A stretch of DNA of 64,000 bases, taken from assembly GCA_002238555.1 (NCBI GenBank), contig MPMO01000001.1, forward strand, positions 62,001-126,000, written 5' to 3'. Origin of the DNA: Caldilineaceae bacterium bin34 (lineage in GTDB: Bacteria > Chloroflexota > Anaerolineae > Caldilineales > Caldilineaceae). A program made the translations under genes and the position numbers. The notes below the pieces were generated by a model. The model saw only the letters and a program-made list of their open reading frames with translations. It made no database searches and was not told the origin of the DNA. The stretch's first letter is position 1. Each line of letters starts with the position of its first letter. Below are positions 1 through 8,842 of this stretch, in pieces.

Positions 1-320
1 AGCTGAACGCAGTCCACGGTCGGCGGGGATGAATTCAGCGGCATGTCGACCACGGTGGTGACGCCACCTGCGGCGGCCGCCATGGTGCCCGTCCGAAACC
101 CTTCCCAGTCCTCCCGCCCGGGCTCGTTGAAGTGGACATGGCCGTCCACCAGGCCCGGCAACAGCACGCGACCTTGCAGTTCAAGGCAGGTTGTGGCCTG
201 GATTTCGGGAGACCCGGCCACAATCTGGGCCACGACACCGTTCTTCACGACCACCCCGCCGCGAAATTCCCCGGTCTCCGTGACGACCAACGCGTCCTTC
301 AGATACAGGTCGGCTTGCAT
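1..320 (-). CDS. allantoinase / dihydropyrimidinase-type amidohydrolase, N-terminal part (runs off window)
   Basis: The reverse strand reads from an ATG at 318-320 without a stop to the window edge, giving about 106 residues. After a short beta-rich start comes the cyclic-amidohydrolase signature [15 protein letters not shown], which holds the HxH metal pair. It is followed by [10 protein letters not shown] and [16 protein letters not shown], wording typical of allantoinase (AllB), which opens the allantoin ring to allantoate. Dihydropyrimidinase or hydantoinase remain possible because the carboxylated lysine and C-terminal half lie outside. It is the last visible gene of the minus-strand run and lies 180 bases after the hydroxyacid dehydrogenase. 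No strong ribosome site precedes the ATG. Confidence 0.8.
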   Translation of the reverse strand, partial: MQADLYLKDALVVTETGEFRGGVVVKNGVVAQIVAGSPEIQATTCLELQGRVLLPGLVDGHVHFNEPGREDWEGFRTGTMAAAAGGVTTVVDMPLNSSPPTVDCVQ

Positions 321-500
321 TTGCCTGGTTCCGGACTTTGCCTGGAGCGTTACGAAGTGCCTGCCGGTGCCGCACAACCGAGTCGGCAACGTCGCCCCGG
401 CCCGTGGCCTGGGAGATTGCTGCAGGGGATCGGAAGCAACACCGCTTCCCGCATTGCGCAGGAAAGACGGAATGTCCCCTTGCGCATTGATCCGATTCTG

Positions 501-1445
501 CTAATACCCCTTGGCCATGTCACACACGTTTGCCAGCGGTTCGCCCGCCACATACCGTTGCAGGTTCGAGGCAAAAAAACGGACCACATTGCGGTGGCGA
601 TCCGCCGAGAACCCGGCTTGATGGGCCGTCATCAAAAAGTTCGGCGCGTCCCACAGCGGACTCGATTGAGGCAGAGGTTCAACTTCCTGAACGTCAAGGC
701 CGGCGCCTGCAACAAGCCCTGTGTGCAATGCTCTTGCCAGCGCCTCTTCATCGATGATGCCGCCCCGTGAAACATTGACAAGATATGCATGGGACTGCAT
801 CCGGCCAAACTCCTCGTCGGCAATCCAGTGGTAGGTTTGCCTGGTCAAGGGACAGGCAACCATCACCACGTCGGCCACTTGGAGAAAGGCGTGAAGATTC
901 TCCTTGGTCGGCGTCCTGATTTCGGCCACGCCCGGTGCTTCGGTCCTCTCCGGATCCAACGAAAGAATGTTCAGATCGTAGCCGGATCCCCGTTTGACAA
1001 TCTCCTGCCCAAAGCCGCCCATGCCCAGCACCAGCATCGTCCTCCCGGTGATTTCGGCAATGGGAGCCTTCTGCCACTTGCGGGCACCATGGCTGCGAAC
1101 GGCGTCGGGCAGGCCGCGCGCCAATGCCAGGAGCAACGCCCAAGCCTGCTCTCCGCCGGCGGCGGCGTACAAACCCGCCATGTTGGTCAGGGTCACGCCG
1201 GACTCGACCAGCTCGGGGAACAGAACGTTGTCCAGGCCGGCCGACGCAGACTGAAACCACTTCAACGAGCCGGCCCGCGCGAAAACCTCCTGAGGCATCA
1301 ACCCCATGATTGCCTCGGCCCCGTCGGCAGCCGCGGCGGCCGCGGCTGCCGACGGGGCGTGCACGATGTCGGCATCGGGTGCCGCGGCCTGCACCTGGGC
1401 CAGATCCGACTCGGTCATGGACGGGTAGTAGACAAGAACGCGCAT
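501..1445 (-). CDS. D-2-hydroxyacid dehydrogenase, NAD(P)-dependent
   Basis: A 314-residue member of the D-isomer-specific 2-hydroxyacid dehydrogenases, which interconvert 2-oxoacids and D-2-hydroxyacids. The nucleotide-binding glycine motif GMGGFG is at residues 141-146. The catalytic triad is visible as Arg227 (in NVSRGG), Glu256 and His275 (in TAHQAG). The N-terminal domain carries an eight-alanine run at 33-40, encoded by GC-rich codons and probably a harmless loop. An AAGG lies five bases before the ATG. It sits 56 bases after the Rieske gene in the same run. The substrate cannot be read from sequence; glyoxylate/hydroxypyruvate reductase-like activity is a fair guess. Confidence 0.85.
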   Translation of the reverse strand: MRVLVYYPSMTESDLAQVQAAAPDADIVHAPSAAAAAAAADGAEAIMGLMPQEVFARAGSLKWFQSASAGLDNVLFPELVESGVTLTNMAGLYAAAGGEQAWALLLALARGLPDAVRSHGARKWQKAPIAEITGRTMLVLGMGGFGQEIVKRGSGYDLNILSLDPERTEAPGVAEIRTPTKENLHAFLQVADVVMVACPLTRQTYHWIADEEFGRMQSHAYLVNVSRGGIIDEEALARALHTGLVAGAGLDVQEVEPLPQSSPLWDAPNFLMTAHQAGFSADRHRNVVRFFASNLQRYVAGEPLANVCDMAKGY

Positions 1446-1501
1446 GGAGACCTTCGGCGACGCAGCCGAACACGGGAGTGGTTTGAATCGGAGGGAAGTC
1501 G

Positions 1502-1945
1502 TCAGCCGGAGCCTGTGGCCCCGGGCATGTCCGGCACACCGGGAATGTCCACGTAGACGACCTGTTGTCGTACTTCCACTTCGAAGGACTCCGCCTTGTA
1601 CGGGCCCTCCACCAGGCCTTCGTTCACGGAAACCTCATAGGCTCTCACGCGCACACGCGCCGGGTTGTGCCACGACTGCCCCGTCCGGATATCGAATTCC
1701 CAGCCATGCCAGGGACAGCGCAGGATTTCCCCTTGCCGGGAGTACACGAGCGCTCCGGGCTGGCCGTGCAGGAATCCCGTTACGCGTCCACTGCACAGGG
1801 GCCCACCCTGATGGGGGCAGGTGTTGCGCAGCGCGAAAAACTCGCCTTCCAGATTGAAGATGCCGACAACGCGGCCGGCAACCTCGACAACCTTCCGCTG
1901 ACCTGCCGGAATCTCATCAACGGTTGCGACCGCGTATTTGGGCAT
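1502..1945 (-). CDS. Rieske [2Fe-2S] ferredoxin-like protein
   Basis: A 147-residue single-domain Rieske protein. The cluster ligands appear as C-x-H at 43-45 (CPHQGG) and C-x-x-H at 77-80 (CPWHGWEF), the two conserved boxes of ferredoxin components of ring-hydroxylating or related oxygenases. No membrane anchor or oxygenase catalytic domain is present, so it is probably a soluble electron carrier. It starts seven bases after the upstream amidohydrolase stop, which implies translational coupling, and no separate Shine-Dalgarno sequence is seen. No reductase or large oxygenase subunit lies in the window, so the partner is unknown. Confidence 0.85.
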   Translation of the reverse strand: MPKYAVATVDEIPAGQRKVVEVAGRVVGIFNLEGEFFALRNTCPHQGGPLCSGRVTGFLHGQPGALVYSRQGEILRCPWHGWEFDIRTGQSWHNPARVRVRAYEVSVNEGLVEGPYKAESFEVEVRQQVVYVDIPGVPDMPGATGSG

Positions 1946-1952
1946 TGTGGGA

Positions 1953-3056
1953 TCAGATGGGCAGGTCGTACAGTTCCGCGGCGTTCTCGGCCATAATGCG
2001 CCGGCGCTCGCCGTCGGCGACCGTGGACGGGATGGCGCGCAGCGGATTGTCGAAATCCCAATGGGGGTAGTCCGACGCGAACATCAACCGATCGGTCATG
2101 GCCAACTGGTCCAGCATCTGGTTGAACTGGTGCGGATACAAGGGCTCTTCGATGGGCTGTGTACTGAGCCAAATATTCTCGCGAATGTATTCGGACGGCG
2201 GTTTCTTGACCCGGGGCAGTTCCTTGTGCAGCTTTTCCCAGGTGCGGTCCAGTCGCCACATGAGCGGAATCATCCAGGCAAATCCGCCCTCGATCAGGAC
2301 GAACTTGAGGTTGTCGAATATCTCAAACAACCCCTGGCTAACAATGCTGGTCACCTGGGATTGGAAGCTTTGCGCCATCCCCGCATGGTCCTCGATGTAG
2401 TAGGTCGGGGATCCGGCACCCGTGATGCCACTGCCTCCCACACCACCGAAATGCACGGCGATCGGAAGGTCGTATTCGCAGGCCGCCTCGTAGATCGGCC
2501 AGTAGCACCGGGAGCCCAAGGGCTCGCGGGTCCGGGTAACCAGGAGCACCTGTGCCATCGAGGGATGGTTGCCCAATCGATGAATCTCCTCGGCTGAAAG
2601 CGGTCCGTCCTCGTAGGGAATGATGATCGAGGCGCGCATGCGGCTGTCGTGCGCACACCAGTCCTCAATCTGGTAGTCGTTGACGGCTTGGGCATGAGCC
2701 AGCCCAAAGTCGAAGTTCAGGACTTCGCCCGTGCCGGTGAGCGGCGTGAGGATGGCGTAGTCCATGTCGAACTCGTCCAGGAGTTGCATCTGGGTGAACT
2801 CCAGGTTCGCACCCGGTATGTCGCCATTGGGAGGCCACGCGTCGTGCCGGGCAGCCATGGGCATGGACCGGGGAAACAGCATGCCGTCGTAGGTGCGCTT
2901 ACCGAAATTGAGGTAATGGTCCCTCCAGAAGGGAGAGAGGTGCCTTTCGAGATCGTCGGGTTGGATGTACACATGCACGTCCGTGTCGATGATCGGAGTG
3001 CGCACAACCTCGGTGCCGGTGCGATCTTGCAGTGGGCTTGTCAAGCTAATGGCCAT
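1953..3056 (-). CDS. amidohydrolase family 2 (ACMSD/decarboxylase-like), first of a tandem pair
   Basis: A 367-residue TIM-barrel metal-dependent hydrolase of the amidohydrolase_2 group, which includes ACMSD, 5-carboxyvanillate decarboxylase and gamma-resorcylate decarboxylase. The first metal box is IDTDVH, with Asp26 replacing the first histidine of the usual HxH (D-x-H). Later landmarks are VHFGG, LIEGGFAWMIPLMWRLD and SDYPHWD, the last holding the C-terminal Asp. GGAGG seven bases before the ATG supports the start. It is 61 bases downstream of a clear paralogue, and a Rieske gene follows. Non-oxidative decarboxylation or C-C hydrolysis of an aromatic or dicarboxylic acid is inferred from the family only. 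Confidence 0.8.
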   Translation of the reverse strand: MAISLTSPLQDRTGTEVVRTPIIDTDVHVYIQPDDLERHLSPFWRDHYLNFGKRTYDGMLFPRSMPMAARHDAWPPNGDIPGANLEFTQMQLLDEFDMDYAILTPLTGTGEVLNFDFGLAHAQAVNDYQIEDWCAHDSRMRASIIIPYEDGPLSAEEIHRLGNHPSMAQVLLVTRTREPLGSRCYWPIYEAACEYDLPIAVHFGGVGGSGITGAGSPTYYIEDHAGMAQSFQSQVTSIVSQGLFEIFDNLKFVLIEGGFAWMIPLMWRLDRTWEKLHKELPRVKKPPSEYIRENIWLSTQPIEEPLYPHQFNQMLDQLAMTDRLMFASDYPHWDFDNPLRAIPSTVADGERRRIMAENAAELYDLPI

Positions 3057-3117
3057 GGCGGGACCTCCAAATCGGCGACTAGTGTGGACAACAGCAATCC
3101 AAACAATCCTTCCGCGG

Positions 3118-4170
3118 TCACTCTAGACTATAGAACGCGCGCGGATTCTCAAAACATACTTTTCGCCGCAGGTCTTCCGGCATCCAGTCCGGGACCCCTG
3201 GCGCGATCTCCTTTTGCTGCCAATGCGGAAAGTCGGTGGAGAACATCAACAGCTCGTCCGCTTCCATCATGTCCAGAATTTCGAGCATCTGATCCGGATC
3301 ATCCGGTGCATCCAACGGCTGCAGCGACCACCGAAAATGAGTTCGGATATAGTCCGCGGGCCAGTTCTTGACCCACGGCACATTGTGCCTCAGCCCCTTC
3401 CACTCCTTGTTCATGCGCCACATCAGCGATGGTGCCCAGGTGAAGCCGCCCTCCAGCAGCACGATGCGCAGTTGGGGATAGCGGTCGAACAGTCCTTCGT
3501 AGACCATGCTCATGACCTGTGACTGAAACACCTGAGCCATGCCGGCATGGATTTCGTAATAGGTTTGTGGCCAGCCCACACCAGTAGGGGGCACACCGGG
3601 AGCACCCCCGAAATTGATGGCTGCAGGCAGTCCGGAGTCTGCGATGGCCTCGAACAGCAGGTCCATGTTGCGTACCCCATACGGCACATGCGACCGTACG
3701 GGAAGAAGGACCTGCACAAAACCCGGAGTGTTCTGCCAGCGCCGAATCTCCTGGACCGCCGCCACGGGATTGTGGCTCGGAACAATAATCGATGCCCGGA
3801 ACCGCTTGTCCGCCGCCAGCCACTGCTCCTGCTGCCAGGTGTTGACCGCCGTGGCCATCGACGCGGCCAGGTCCACGGCGTGAATGGACGGGACCCTGAA
3901 GGCATTGTTGAGGACGGCCACTGAAATCCCCAGCGGATCCAGCACCCGGTCCTGTATCAACCGGACACGCGCCGCCGTGTTGCACCGTCCGTCGCCGAAG
4001 TAGTCGTCACGGACGTCAGGGTGTACGGTCGTTGCCACCATTTCCGGATAGTCGTTCGCATCCGGCCCTTCAAACGACGACTCCTCCGTATAGTCCACCC
4101 AATGTTGTGGAAGATAAGGATATAGCTCCTCCAAATGCGGAACTTCATTGTGAATATCGCAGTCGATCAC
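3118..4170 (-). CDS. amidohydrolase family 2, second of a tandem pair
   Basis: A 350-residue paralogue of the following gene, with the same D-x-H opening (Asp5, His7 in MIDCDIH), the shared block LLEGGFTWAPSLMWRMNKEWKGL and the terminal FSTDFPHW motif. The start is GTG, with GAAGG about eleven bases upstream. Having two diverged copies side by side suggests either a heteromeric enzyme or two related substrates. It lies between an SDR gene and the first amidohydrolase in one transcription unit. A metal-dependent decarboxylase or hydrolase acting on a ring-cleavage or carboxylated intermediate is inferred from family membership. Confidence 0.8.
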   Translation of the reverse strand: MIDCDIHNEVPHLEELYPYLPQHWVDYTEESSFEGPDANDYPEMVATTVHPDVRDDYFGDGRCNTAARVRLIQDRVLDPLGISVAVLNNAFRVPSIHAVDLAASMATAVNTWQQEQWLAADKRFRASIIVPSHNPVAAVQEIRRWQNTPGFVQVLLPVRSHVPYGVRNMDLLFEAIADSGLPAAINFGGAPGVPPTGVGWPQTYYEIHAGMAQVFQSQVMSMVYEGLFDRYPQLRIVLLEGGFTWAPSLMWRMNKEWKGLRHNVPWVKNWPADYIRTHFRWSLQPLDAPDDPDQMLEILDMMEADELLMFSTDFPHWQQKEIAPGVPDWMPEDLRRKVCFENPRAFYSLE

Positions 4171-4258
4171 GACCGAAAACGCCTTCTATCAGCAAGGAGT
4201 GCGGTTGGAATCCTACATCAACCACATCGAGACCCGGCCCCTGTGCGATGCCCGTCGC

Positions 4259-5047
4259 CTACACGGCCAGACCGGCGCCGCCATCCACCTTTAGGTGAGC
4301 ACCAGTGATCATGGCAGCCTCGTCCGAAGCCAGGAACAGGAAGGCCCGGGCAATGTCTTCGGGCTGGACCAGGCGTCCCATTGGTGTTGCCTCCAGCCGA
4401 CGCCGGTAGTTTTCCGGCACATTGATGCTGGTCGACTCGTCGTTGGGGCTGTGAGGTGTGTTGGCCCGGAGGAAGGGCGTGTCCACATGTCCGGGGGACA
4501 CCAGGTTGCACCGAATCTGATCGGCGGCATAGGCTGCGGCCGTGCTGACCGTCAAGCCCAGCATGCCGACTTTGCTTGCGGAATAGGCGGGATTGCCCCC
4601 GGCATGGGTCACCGCCAAGGATCCGGTGTTGATGATCGAGCCGTGTCCGCACCTGCGCATGGCCGGCACAACGGCCTTGATACCGAGGTAGGCCCCGGTC
4701 AAGGCGGTTTGAACGATGAAGTGCCACTGCTCTTCGGTCTGTTCGTCGAAGCTGTTGCGCACATTGCTGCCGGCGATGTTGCACAGCGTGGTTACCTGGC
4801 CGAACGCGTCCAGTGCGGCGCCAACAGCCGCCGTCCAGTCCGCGGCCGAACGCACGTCGCAGCGACTGCAAATCGCCTGCCCGCCGGCCCGACGGATCCC
4901 GTCCGCGACCTCCTCGCCTGCTTCTTGATTTATGTCAGCTATACAGACTGCAGCTCCTTCGCGGGCAAACAGCCGGGCCTGGGCCCGGCCCATACCGGAA
5001 GCACCACCGGAGATGATGGCGGTCTTGCCGGTCAGCCGCGTGCCCAT
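4259..5047 (-). CDS. short-chain dehydrogenase/reductase (SDR)
   Basis: A 262-residue classical SDR. The cofactor loop GGASGMG begins at residue 14, Asp39 after beta-2 favours NAD, and the catalytic Ser143, Tyr155 and Lys159 (YSASK) are intact. The GAHLKVDGGAG tail is standard for 3-oxoacyl-reductase-like SDRs. It probably oxidises a secondary alcohol of the substrate processed by its neighbours. The gene starts 18 bases after the MR/MLE stop, which supports one operon. Specificity cannot be assigned. Confidence 0.85.
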   Translation of the reverse strand: MGTRLTGKTAIISGGASGMGRAQARLFAREGAAVCIADINQEAGEEVADGIRRAGGQAICSRCDVRSAADWTAAVGAALDAFGQVTTLCNIAGSNVRNSFDEQTEEQWHFIVQTALTGAYLGIKAVVPAMRRCGHGSIINTGSLAVTHAGGNPAYSASKVGMLGLTVSTAAAYAADQIRCNLVSPGHVDTPFLRANTPHSPNDESTSINVPENYRRRLEATPMGRLVQPEDIARAFLFLASDEAAMITGAHLKVDGGAGLAV

Positions 5048-5065
5048 GCGCGTCGTTTCCAGTCT

Positions 5066-6202
5066 CTAGGGATGCAGGAAGTCGCGTTGGCCGGTATAGC
5101 GCGCCACTGCATCGGGATCGAGTTCAAGTCCCAAGCCCGGACTGTCCGGTATGGCCAAATGCCCGTTGGCATCCAGGCGCCAGGCCCCCGCCCGGAGTTC
5201 ATCCACATAGGCCGAACCTGCTATGTACTCCACCAGGTCCGTTCCCGGAAATGCGGATGCCAGATGGAGATCCGCCGCCAGTCCGCAGGCGGTGTTCCAA
5301 CCGTGGGGGATGTAACGAACCCCGGCATCCTCGGCCATGCGGCCAATGCGGCGGGATTCGGAGATTCCGCCGACTTTCGTGACATCGGGCTGGACGATGT
5401 CGAAACACCCGCGGTCCAGCCATGGCTTGAAGGTTTGGCGCCGGGTCAGGACCTCGCCGCCGGCGATGGGCAGGGGGGCATGCACCCGGAGCTGCTCAAA
5501 GTCCGCCATGGCGTCAGGCGCCAGCGGTTCCTCAAACCAGCCCACATCGTAGTCGGCCAGCATGCGGGCGGTCCGCAGGGCCCACTTGTAGCCTTGAATC
5601 CAGAAGGCGTCGCTGGCCCCGGCATCCACCATCAACAGGCAGTCGTCACCCACTAGCGACCGCGACTCGCGTACGATCCGCTCGTCCAGACCCTGATCCT
5701 CCCGGCCGAAGGGCCCCCAGCCCATCTTGATGGCACGGTATCCCTGGTCCCGCAGCGGCAGCAGCACGTCGGCCATCCGGTCGGGGTAGTCCATCAGCAC
5801 CGAGGCATAGGGCATGACCGTCTCGCGATACCTGCCGCCCAGCAGTCGTCCGACGGGTTGGCCGACAGCCTGGCCCAGAATGTCCCACATGGCAATGTCA
5901 ACGGCGCTGATCGCGTGGGTTACCGATCCTCCCCGTCCGGTCCAAAACGTGTGTTGGTGAAGCTTTTCGGCCACCCGCTCCGGTTCCAGGGCGTTCTCGC
6001 CGCGCAACAAGGGCCACACCAGGTCAAGAGCACCCTGGACCAGCGCTTCCGACGTGAAGGCACTGCCCAGACCGGTCAGGCCTTCCTCCGTGACAACCAA
6101 AACCAACGTGTGGACACAGTCGTCGGCTTGCAGTTCCTCATCCCAGCCGCCTTCCGGAGTTGCCCCTCGCAAACCGGCACAGCGAATCTCACGAATCCTC
6201 AT
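5066..6202 (-). CDS. mandelate racemase/muconate lactonizing enzyme (enolase superfamily), paralogue 1
   Basis: A 378-residue acid-sugar dehydratase-like enolase-superfamily protein. The N-terminal capping domain is followed by a barrel with Lys159, metal ligands Asp193 (MVDAG), Glu224 (WFEEPL) and Glu250 (AGGE), and His300 (IPHGW) as general base. This layout is typical of D-galactonate/L-rhamnonate/fuconate dehydratases. Such enzymes abstract the alpha proton of a carboxylate and usually eliminate water to give a 2-keto-3-deoxy acid. It is the first gene of the minus-strand run; a GGGA lies eight bases before the ATG. It is divergent from the RraA-like gene, leaving 133 bases for promoters. 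Confidence 0.85.
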   Translation of the reverse strand: MRIREIRCAGLRGATPEGGWDEELQADDCVHTLVLVVTEEGLTGLGSAFTSEALVQGALDLVWPLLRGENALEPERVAEKLHQHTFWTGRGGSVTHAISAVDIAMWDILGQAVGQPVGRLLGGRYRETVMPYASVLMDYPDRMADVLLPLRDQGYRAIKMGWGPFGREDQGLDERIVRESRSLVGDDCLLMVDAGASDAFWIQGYKWALRTARMLADYDVGWFEEPLAPDAMADFEQLRVHAPLPIAGGEVLTRRQTFKPWLDRGCFDIVQPDVTKVGGISESRRIGRMAEDAGVRYIPHGWNTACGLAADLHLASAFPGTDLVEYIAGSAYVDELRAGAWRLDANGHLAIPDSPGLGLELDPDAVARYTGQRDFLHP

Positions 6203-6335
6203 GTCAGCAATCCCGGCGGCTCACTGGTGTTCGGTACAGCACGTTGGAATTCGTTGGATACACAGGGCTTTTGGCTCGGGCGACCGGTCCTCGGATTACC
6301 ATTCTGTTCCGAAACACCCAAAGAGGATTGCCACC

Positions 6336-7022
6336 ATGGATTTGCGTTGGACCAACGATGCCGAACTGACAGACCTGATGAAAGAACATCTGTTTCCAGC
6401 CGTAGTGGGCGATGTGATGGATGCGATTGGTCTCGACCATCAATTCCTGCCCGCCGACGTGAGGCCCATTGATCCGGCCATGCTCTTGGCGGGCAGGGCC
6501 ATGCCTGTGCTGTCCCGGGACGTGAACCGATCCCGAACCAAGACCGACGCAGCGGGACAGCCGTTTGGGCTCCTGATGGATGCATTGGATGATTTGCGAC
6601 CCCATGAAGTGTATCTGGGGACGGGAGGCAGCCTGGATTATGCACTCTGGGGAGAGTTGATGAGTCTGCGAGCGCAGAGGTTGGGAGCCGCAGGTGCCGT
6701 TCTGAACGGTTACCACAGGGACACCAGTGGCATTCTGGAGATCGATTTCCCTACGTTTTCCAAAGGTGCCTACGCTCAGGATCAGGGTGCGCGGGGCCAG
6801 GTGATTGCCTGGCGGATCCCGGTGATGATAGGCCAGGTCGAGGTCAAACCCGGCGACCTCCTGTTTGGCGACCGGGATGGCATTTGCGTCATTCCGCAAG
6901 CCAGGGAACGGGAGGTGCTGGACCTGGCCTGGGACAAGGTCCGGGGCGAAAACACGGTTCGCAACGCGATTCGGGACGGCATGGGTGCCGCCGAGGCATT
7001 TAGGAAGTACGGCATCCTGTAA
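6336..7022 (+). CDS. RraA family protein (HMG/CHA aldolase-like)
   Basis: A 228-residue RraA-fold protein. Upstream in-frame codons exist, but the ATG with AAAGAGG nine bases ahead gives the family-length protein. GTGGSLDYALWGELMS contains the family pyruvate-binding loop, and GYHRDT supplies the Arg-Asp pair that binds substrate and metal in 4-hydroxy-4-methyl-2-oxoglutarate aldolases. GDLLFGDRDGICVIP is the conserved C-terminal block. Family members are either 2-keto acid aldolases or decarboxylases, or RNase E inhibitors; a C-C lyase suits this sugar-acid setting. It is divergent from an MR/MLE dehydratase whose keto-acid product it could cleave (inference). Confidence 0.8.
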   Translation: MDLRWTNDAELTDLMKEHLFPAVVGDVMDAIGLDHQFLPADVRPIDPAMLLAGRAMPVLSRDVNRSRTKTDAAGQPFGLLMDALDDLRPHEVYLGTGGSLDYALWGELMSLRAQRLGAAGAVLNGYHRDTSGILEIDFPTFSKGAYAQDQGARGQVIAWRIPVMIGQVEVKPGDLLFGDRDGICVIPQAREREVLDLAWDKVRGENTVRNAIRDGMGAAEAFRKYGIL

Positions 7023-7771
7023 TCGTCAGCCGACGGATTTGCCGACACCGGACAGCAGCGGCTGAGAAACCTGCTGCGCTGGGATTTACCGAACTGCTCA
7101 TCCATGTCGGTGCGGCAGGCTTTCCCAATTTCCGGGTCACACGGCGTGTCCAACCCTTGCGGGTCAATCGAGTCGTCCGCAGGCTCCAGGCAGCAACGAC
7201 AAATGTAAACCTTCTGTCCCAAGCCGGAAACGGTCACCTTGACCCCGTTCTCACTGTTGGTGACCGTCAAGCCATGGGTTTCGGCACCGGCTTTGATGGA
7301 CATGAACTTACCCAGGCTCGGCCACGTGCGCACGTACACGTCCAACTCCGGCACGTCGCGACACAACCTAACTGGAACAGGGGGTTCACAGCAAATCGGG
7401 CAGCCGGACACCGAACAATCCCTGGGAAGGCGTGGCCGTCTGCCGACACCATGACTGGGGCCGTGCTCCCCTGCCCATGCCACAGGCACCGGGACCCAAA
7501 GTGATACGGGAAATTTACGTTCGTTCCTGGCTGCAGTTGCTCATCTTGAAACCGTTCACACCGTTGTGGCTCTACGCCTGATCAAGGAGAAAACGACGAG
7601 CAACGGGCGCGAACCCGGTCTGGGCTGTGTGCATGCCGAAGCCGGAAGGTCTCACCACCCCTTGGACATGTGCGGCCCCGGAATCGGACGCAACCGCCCC
7701 GGGGACTGATTCGAGGTCTTGAACGGCTCAAGGGAGCTCGGATCCCCAAACTGCATGAACGCCCAAGCAGT
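7023..7771. other. intergenic region with no confident gene; coding-like Cys-rich stretch on the minus strand
   Basis: No recognisable gene fills this stretch of about 750 bases. On the minus strand an open frame from about 7489 down to 7023 has natural-looking composition and contains paired cysteines (CCLEP, CPICC). It has no clear ribosome site, and the frame stays open antisense into the RraA-like gene, which is unusual for a real gene end. It resembles no family I know. It may be a decayed remnant or a small lineage-specific protein. No terminator was found after the RraA-like gene. Confidence 0.3.
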
Positions 7772-8842
7772 TCAGGAAGGCGGCAGGGGCATCAAAACCG
7801 GGACTTCGCGCCCCCCTTGCCTGGAGGAATCGAGAAGGCCTTGGATGATCACGTTGGTCATCAGCGCCTGCCACGGATCAATCGGCGAAGGTCCTCCGGC
7901 TTCGATCGCGGCATAGAAGGCTTCGCATTCCCGCTGGAACTGCACGTGCGCATGACTCGCCTCCACGCCCAGCCTGATGTCTGACAGGACCCCCCAACTA
8001 TCGCGGAAGACGGTGAGCTCCGGGGTCAGGCGCAGTCCCCCTTCCCGTCCCAGCACGAATGTTTCGCCGACCGAGTCCATGTGCATGGCCCACACCGACT
8101 TGATCACCATGACCGCACCGTTGTCGAAACGAACCCAGCCGGCACCGAACTCCTCCACGTCAAGCTGCGCAGGATCCCATTGCCAGTGCACACCCCTGGT
8201 CGGAGGTCCGCCATAGCCGATGTGAGTCAGGGTCGTCCCGCTGACCGACACTGGCTGCGGGTGATCCATGAGCCAAAGCACGGCGTCCAGGGCGTAGACC
8301 CCGATGTCGGCCGTCGCGCCAAATCCGGCGGTTTTCTCGGAAATGAAGGTGCGGCCGGGAATGCCCCGGCGACGCTGGGCCACGGTTTCCGCATAGTAGA
8401 TGTCTCCGAGGTCACCGCTCGCCACCACTTCGCGCGCGGTCATCAGATCGTCGGAAAACCGGGACTTGATGGCGCACATGAGCAATCGATCGTTGTCCCG
8501 CGCGGCCTTGACCATGTCCGTGGCGTGATCGAGGCGAGCCGCCATGGGCTTCTCCACAATCACGTGCTTGCCGGCATTCAGGGCATCCACGGTCGGATCG
8601 CGGTGCGCCTGGTTGAACGTACACACATGGACCGCATCCAAGTCGTCCAGGGCCACCAGGTCCCGGTGCGACGCGAACGCTTGGGGAATGCCGTGGAGGT
8701 CGGCCATTTCCTGTGCCTTGCCCGGCACGACATCCGCGACCGCCGCAACCTCCACTTGTTCAAGGGTCTGCAGGGCGCGCAGATGGGCGCGGGCTATGCC
8801 GCCGGCACCAACGATCCCGGTACGAAAGACAGCAGAACTCAT
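7772..8842 (-). CDS. Gfo/Idh/MocA family oxidoreductase
   Basis: A 356-residue NAD(P)-dependent sugar or cyclitol dehydrogenase. The Rossmann motif GAGGIA starts at residue 12, and the family hallmark Glu-Lys-Pro is at 97-99. The C-terminal alpha/beta domain contains GGFGATADIGVYALDAVLWLM-like wording, where the His of the common GxxxDxGxH box is replaced by Tyr. Family members oxidise or isomerise sugars, inositols and amino-sugars. The gene stands alone on the minus strand, flanked by long spacers. Confidence 0.85.
   Translation of the reverse strand: MSSAVFRTGIVGAGGIARAHLRALQTLEQVEVAAVADVVPGKAQEMADLHGIPQAFASHRDLVALDDLDAVHVCTFNQAHRDPTVDALNAGKHVIVEKPMAARLDHATDMVKAARDNDRLLMCAIKSRFSDDLMTAREVVASGDLGDIYYAETVAQRRRGIPGRTFISEKTAGFGATADIGVYALDAVLWLMDHPQPVSVSGTTLTHIGYGGPPTRGVHWQWDPAQLDVEEFGAGWVRFDNGAVMVIKSVWAMHMDSVGETFVLGREGGLRLTPELTVFRDSWGVLSDIRLGVEASHAHVQFQRECEAFYAAIEAGGPSPIDPWQALMTNVIIQGLLDSSRQGGREVPVLMPLPPS

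Noticed and set aside
6054..6335. N-terminal extension of the RraA-like protein
   Set aside because: The extension overlaps the start of the divergent MR/MLE gene and has no family similarity; the ATG at 6336 has a good ribosome site.
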